This document shows, in pieces, positions 58,714-64,000 of a stretch of DNA of 64,000 bases. The position numbers were made by a program, and so were the translations under genes. Origin of the DNA: Craterostigma plantagineum. Its lineage: Eukaryota > Streptophyta > Magnoliopsida > Lamiales > Linderniaceae. Below the pieces are notes generated by a model that saw only the letters and a program-made list of their open reading frames with translations, ran no database searches and was not told the DNA's origin. Positions within the stretch are counted from its first letter, which is position 1, and each line of letters opens with the position of its first letter. The stretch lies in contig JAPQWV010000050.1 of NCBI GenBank assembly GCA_027422505.1, positions 5,456,001-5,520,000 on the forward strand. Direction: 5' to 3'.

Positions 58714-61700
58714 ATGGCACAGCCGCTTGTGAAGAAAGACGACGATCGCGACGAAGAAGGTGTGGATTGTTCCCGCATTTTCCGTTTTTTTTTTATCCTA
58801 CTTTTCTAGTTTGATGTTGGATCCGGGAATTGGATCGCGCGTCGGATGATGTGGAATTGGCTTATGCGTTCGATGTGCCAGCTTATTTGTTTTGGTTTGC
58901 CGAAGCTGGATTTGTGTGATTTGTGTTGTGTTGATCTGATCGCAGTTTGTGATTTACCTTTAAGTGATATTGAGCTAGTGGTGAATTTCGACTCTCTTGA
59001 TCTAACTTGCAATGCTATGTGAGCTTAGGATTGTTTGTAAAACCTGAAACCACACATTGATATCTCTTGATATATATGTGTTCCGATGTTGTGTACATCA
59101 CATCGTTCTATGAAAATGCTACATTTCTTTGTATGCGATTAATTATGAACAAACATGCTCCTCCAGTGCACGACTGTGACCAGGATTAGATGTAGACCAG
59201 TGTGCTGCCAATTTACGAAACCCCGAACCTTGTTACAGGGAAATCCCAAAGTCATTTAGGACATATATATTTCTTCTTAATATACTAGGATGAGATGCAA
59301 TTCTGTTGCGTCATACCTGGATCAGATCTTTTACTCTTTATATATGCTTTCTTATTATCTTTATTGAATTAACGACGTGGTTTCAAATTGCCAAAAAATT
59401 TCAGCGGAATTTTCTCCATTTCTGGGGATTGAGAAGGGTGCAGTGTTACAGGAGGCTAGGGTCTTCAATGACCCTCAATTGGATCCAAGGAGATGCTCAC
59501 AGGTATTCATTGGAGTTATTACATTCAAATGACTTTTGTTGTCTCTCCATTTTCTATCCCTTCTAGCAAGCTGACGACTCTTATCCATCTTAGGTCATTA
59601 CAAAGCTGTTGTATCTTCTAAATCAGGGAGAAACATTCACAAAGGTTCAGCTCTGAAATGCTGCACTCATTTTTCTTTTTTTTTTTGCAATATCTTAACC
59701 CCACAACGATTTAGCTGTGTGGTCATCTGTGGATCAACTTTTCTTCACCTGAATCTTAGGTTGAGGCCACAGAAGTATTTTTCGCTGTGACTAAGCTATT
59801 TCAATCAAAAGATGTTGCTTTGAGGAGGATGGTTTATTTAATAATAAAAGAGCTTTCTCCCTCTTCAGATGAGGTACAGGCATATACATCCATCTTTTCC
59901 AGTTAGGTCATAGTAATGAGGCTTCTCTGCTTTCTTAGCACGTTTGTTTCTTGTGTTTAGGTTATCATTGTCACAAGCTCCCTGATGAAGGACATGAATA
60001 GCCGCACTGACATGTATCGAGCTAATGCTATCCGTGTCCTCTGTCGAATTATTGATGGGACTTTGTTGACCCAAATTGAAAGATACCTTAAGCAGGCTAT
60101 AGTGGACAAAAATCCTGTGGTTGCCAGTGCCGCTCTTGTGAGTGGTATACATCTTCTCCAGGTACTAGCAAGTCTTGAATGATCCTCGTAAATTATTAAA
60201 TTCGTCGTCCAGGGTCATTTATGTATCTTACAAATTTGCAGACTAATCCAGATATAGTCAAAAGATGGAGTAATGAAGTACAAGAAGCTGTTCAGTCTCG
60301 AGCTGCACTTATACAATTCCATGCACTTGCTTTACTACACCAGGTAACGTTTATTATGACTGTAGGTAGTATTGGTAGTCGTAATAGTATTACTTCCTCT
60401 ACAACTACAAACTACTGCTTTGAGCTTAACATGCATTTTCTGCAAGCTATATTTCTCATTTCTCATTTTGCAGATTAGGCAAAATGATCGATTGGCTGTG
60501 AGCAAGTTGGTTACCAGCTTGACAAAGGGAACTGTTCGTTCTCCTCTGGCTCAGTGCCTTCTTATCCGCTACACCAGCCAGGTTTACTTTTGCAGATAAT
60601 AAACGTTAATAGTTTCTTGTTCATTCAGTGCTTCAAATACTGACATAGAAATTGCTAATCGGGTCGCGTGTAGGTTATCAGAGAATCAGGTGTAAATACA
60701 CAAACTGGAGAACGTCCATTTTATGACTATCTTGAGAGTTGCCTCCGACACAAAGCGGAAATGGTTATTTTTGAGGCAGCTAAAGCAATCACAGAGCTTA
60801 GCAATGTAACTACCCGAGAGCTGTCTCCTGCCATAACTGTTTTACAGCTTTTCTTGAGTTCTTCTAAGCCCGTTCTCAGGTTTGCAGCTGTTCGGACTCT
60901 AAACAAGGTTAGTATTATTATAAGCTTGTTAGTTTGTCATGTTATATTATGGAAGTTCTGTTTGCTATAGAATTTTGTGAAGTCAGTCCTTTTAGGAATT
61001 TCCTTGTCCATGTTCGTTTTCTTAATTGATTTAGAAAGTCCCCGCAGAAAGATCCTGTCAAGTTGTTATTTTGTCATTTTGATACTGAATCTTCTACTTA
61101 GTGTCTTCTCTTTTCTAGCAGTTCTAACTTAGTATTCATGCAGGTGGCAATGGCACATCCAGCAGCTGTGACGAATTGTAATATCGACATGGAAAGTTTG
61201 ATTTCAGATCAGAACCGAAGTATCGCGACTCTTGCCATTACCACTTTATTGAAAACAGGCAATGAGTCTAGCGTTGATCGCTTGATGAAACAGATCACTA
61301 CATTTATGTCTGATATTGCTGATGAATTCAAGATAGTTGTAGTGGAAGCTATAAGATCTTTGTGTCTGAAGTTCCCCCTCAAGTACAGATCATTGTGAGT
61401 GGTGAAGTTTTTTCCTCGATGTAAAATACTTTTTTTGACTTGCGACCCTTTGTCACACTTTTGGGTCTTTTGCAGGATGAACTTCCTGAGCAGTATTTTG
61501 AGAGAAGAAGGTGGATTCGAGTATAAGAAGGCAATTATAGATTCGATCGTGATCTTAATAAGAGATATACCAGATGCCAAAGAAGGCGGACTGTTGCACT
61601 TATGTGAATTCATTGAAGATTGTGAATTCACATATCTTTCCACTCAGGTTTAATAAATACTTCTGTTTAAGCTGGTTTCATCCATATTCGTTTTGCTAAC

Positions 61701-63784
61701 TTACATTGAGTTGAAAGTTCTATTTGTTTTTAATTTTCCTAGATACTTCACTTTCTTGGAAATGAGGGACCAAAGACCTCAGATCCCAGTAAATACATCC
61801 GCTATATTTACAACCGAGTGATACTTGAGAATGCAACCGTCCGGGCCAGTGCGGTGAGCACTCTTGCAAAATTTGGTGCTGCGGTGGATTCACTGAAAGT
61901 AAGACCACGACAGATTATGCTAATCATTTACTGAACGTTCTGAATAGCTACCTTGAAATGCCGTTTTTCTTGCAGCCTCGTATATTTGTTCTGTTGCGGC
62001 GTTGCCTTTTCGACAATGATGATGAGGTCAGTTCAAGCGTATTTGGAATTCTTCAATAGTGATGTTCACTGCATAACATCATTCTTTTGTTGGTATCACA
62101 GTCTTCAAAAACTAATATACCGTATGAAACAGGTTCGAGATAGAGCTACTCTATACTTAAATACTCTGGGTGATGGCTCAGTCGCTGAAACTGACAAAGA
62201 CACCAAGCAATTTTTATTTGGATTTTTTGATGTGCCACTGACAAATATGGAGAATAGTTTGAAGAGCTATGTGAGTAGTCGTACTTGATATAGTTCTTGA
62301 TAGATGGTTATGAGTCATGTCATATGAAACTTTATAGTCTGAGATAAATCTTAACATGAGACCTCATGCTCACTGCTGTTAAAAGGTCGAAAATCCATCA
62401 GAAGAGCCATTCAACATTAGTTCTGTACCAAGAGAGGTCAAATCTCAGCCTCTTGCAGAAAAGAAAGCCCCAGGCAAAAAGCCGACAGGTTTGGGGGCCC
62501 CACCTCCTCCACCCACTTCAGCAGTTGATGCCTACGAAAGACTTCTCTCATCTATACCTAAGTTTGCAAGTTTCGGAAAGCTTTTCAAGGTTAATCGATC
62601 TACATTTCGTGTAATGATATGATTTCTCATTCTAATCGAAGGTAACTTTTGCTGCTATTTTGTAATATTTGAATATGATATTTGCAGTCATCAGCACCTG
62701 TGGAGCTCACCGAAGCAGAAACCGAGTACGCAGTCAATGTAGTCAAGCACATATTTGACAGCCATGTGGTACTGCAATACAACTGCACGAACACTATTCC
62801 AGAACAGCAACTTGAAGATGTAACTATTATTTTCTTGGAATGAATTTGTTTCTTTAAAATATTTGTTTGCAATTTTTCGTTTTCTTTTATTACTTTTTCT
62901 CTACAATTGTCGTTTCCTTAATGTTAGGTGACTGTTATAGTGGATGCTTCTGAAGCTGAGGAATTCTCTGAAGTAGGAATAAAAGCATTGAAATCTCTCC
63001 CATATGACACGCCGGGACAGACATTCGTTACCTTTGAGAAACCGGAAGGCGTCCCTGCAGTTGGAAAATTCTCGAATGTGTTAAAATTTACCGTGAAAGA
63101 GGTGCGCGCCGGTTAACTAGTCAACCCGTCAAAAACCCTAAAACATTCTCGGACGATCCTCCACATATTTACTGGTGTTTGCTGATTTGATATTTCAATT
63201 CTCGCTTTCTGTTAGGTTGATCCCTCAACTGGTGAGGTTGAAGACGATGGAGTGGAGGATGAATATCAGCTCGAGGATTTTGAAATAGTGGCTGCCGATT
63301 ATATACTTAAAGTTGGAGTCTCTAATTTTAAAAATGCATGGGAAAGCATGGGACCAGATTGTGAAAGAATAGACGAATACGGCCTCGGCCCCAGAGAGAG
63401 CCTCGCCGAAGCCGTAAACGCAGTCATCAATCTTCTTGGCATGCAACCATGTGAGGTATGTATGTCCTTTTAGACTTCTTACATCATATTCTCAAAGATT
63501 ATAGGTTTTACCTATCAACTTCAGGACTATCTTTTCTAGTACCATTTACCAGAACTTTGTGTTTCATTTTTTTTTTCTGTCTTCTAAAGGGAACGGAGTC
63601 AGTTCCTAACAACGCAAGATCTCATGCGTGCTTATTATCGGGAGTATACATAGGTGGTGTTAAGGTTCTTGTACGCCTTTCCTTTGGGATCGACGGGGCT
63701 AAAGAGGTGGCTATGAAGCTGGCCGTGAGATCTGAGGATGAAACTGTTAGCGAAGCAATCCACGAGATAGTTGCAAGTGGTTAA
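58714..63784 (+). CDS. Coatomer subunit gamma (COPI coat)
   Basis: Gamma-COP is part of the adaptor-like F-subcomplex of the COPI coat that carries cargo from Golgi to ER. Eighteen exons, all in frame: 58714-58759, 59405-59502, 59594-59644, 59760-59873, 59961-60161, 60242-60343, 60474-60581, 60674-60907, 61144-61394, 61476-61647, 61743-61898, 61976-62026, 62133-62270, 62386-62589, 62688-62819, 62928-63101, 63216-63455 and 63590-63784. They give 888 residues, as in Arabidopsis (about 886). The N-terminal part is the adaptin-type helical solenoid ([40 protein letters not shown]); a Pro-rich hinge ([20 protein letters not shown]) is followed by the appendage domain, starting about residue 645 ([12 protein letters not shown]). 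The long introns are 1 and 9. All donors are GT. The gene is complete and intact. Confidence 0.97.
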
Positions 63785-64000
63785 TTTCATTTCTTAAGTT
63801 CCTAATACTTTTTATCTTTTTTTGGTGGGAGGATAATAGATTTGTTCCCATGTTTTGAAGTATATCACAAACACAACATCATACATGTGATGATGTGTCC
63901 TGCGAATTTTGCCTTTGTGTGACAATCTTGAGTGAAATTCTTGAACATTGTTGTAATGAAAGATGAATAATCGTGTGAAAGCAAAAGCTCATTCATAAAT
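63785..64000 (+). other. Gamma-COP 3'UTR and flank
   Basis: Downstream of the stop codon. Includes AATGAAAGATGAATAATC, which may be a polyadenylation region. No further gene. Confidence 0.5.

Overview
This is nuclear DNA from a flowering plant, most likely a eudicot. Most genes have several introns with GT..AG ends, and the proteins are plant types: galactinol synthase ending APSAA, a plant-type ATP-PFK, an AG-peptide, a FLA protein, a CASP-like protein and a RABG3-type RAB7. The species cannot be named from sequence alone. Exon joins were read by eye and checked for reading frame; functions come from recalled family features, not from searches.

Layout. 1-28.6 kb is gene dense: VPS15 (5'-truncated by the window edge), profilin, a PTPMT-type phosphatase, phosphofructokinase, an AG-peptide, ribosomal protein eS30, an IST1-like ESCRT protein, a Canopy-type ER saposin-like protein, a conserved protein of unknown function, a single-C2H2 zinc finger protein, the rRNA dimethylase DIM1/KsgA and galactinol synthase. 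28.7-44.8 kb is a repeat island: a segment of the galactinol synthase upstream region that recurs further on, a non-coding tract rich in TCGA, a 1.27-kb tandem satellite (four full units and one partial), a 1.73-kb tandem array with three copies of a B3-like gene, a Helitron-like terminus, a solo LTR with a 5-bp target duplication, and a Stowaway-like MITE. 44.8-63.8 kb is genic again: a POB1-like BTB gene with a frameshift plus a duplicated fragment of its 3' end, small plant proteins, DPH3, a TMEM45/DUF716 membrane protein, FLA, CASP-like, RAB7 and coatomer gamma.

Several genes serve endomembrane traffic: VPS15 in the PI3-kinase complex, IST1-like in ESCRT-III/VPS4 regulation, RAB7 at the late endosome and vacuole, and gamma-COP in COPI coats. 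RAB7 and gamma-COP are divergent neighbours. Other genes are housekeeping (eS30, DIM1, DPH3, PFK) or concern wall and stress biology (FLA, AG-peptide, CASP-like, galactinol synthase).

The observations most worth checking are: (1) the galactinol synthase upstream region is homologous to the upstream regions of the tandem B3-like genes about 10 kb away; (2) the TCGA-rich satellite meets that array inside a B3-like gene copy at a short microhomology; (3) RAB7 carries a U12-type intron, a GC-AG intron and a 1-base frameshift; (4) the solo LTR contains four copies of a perfect 14-bp palindrome.
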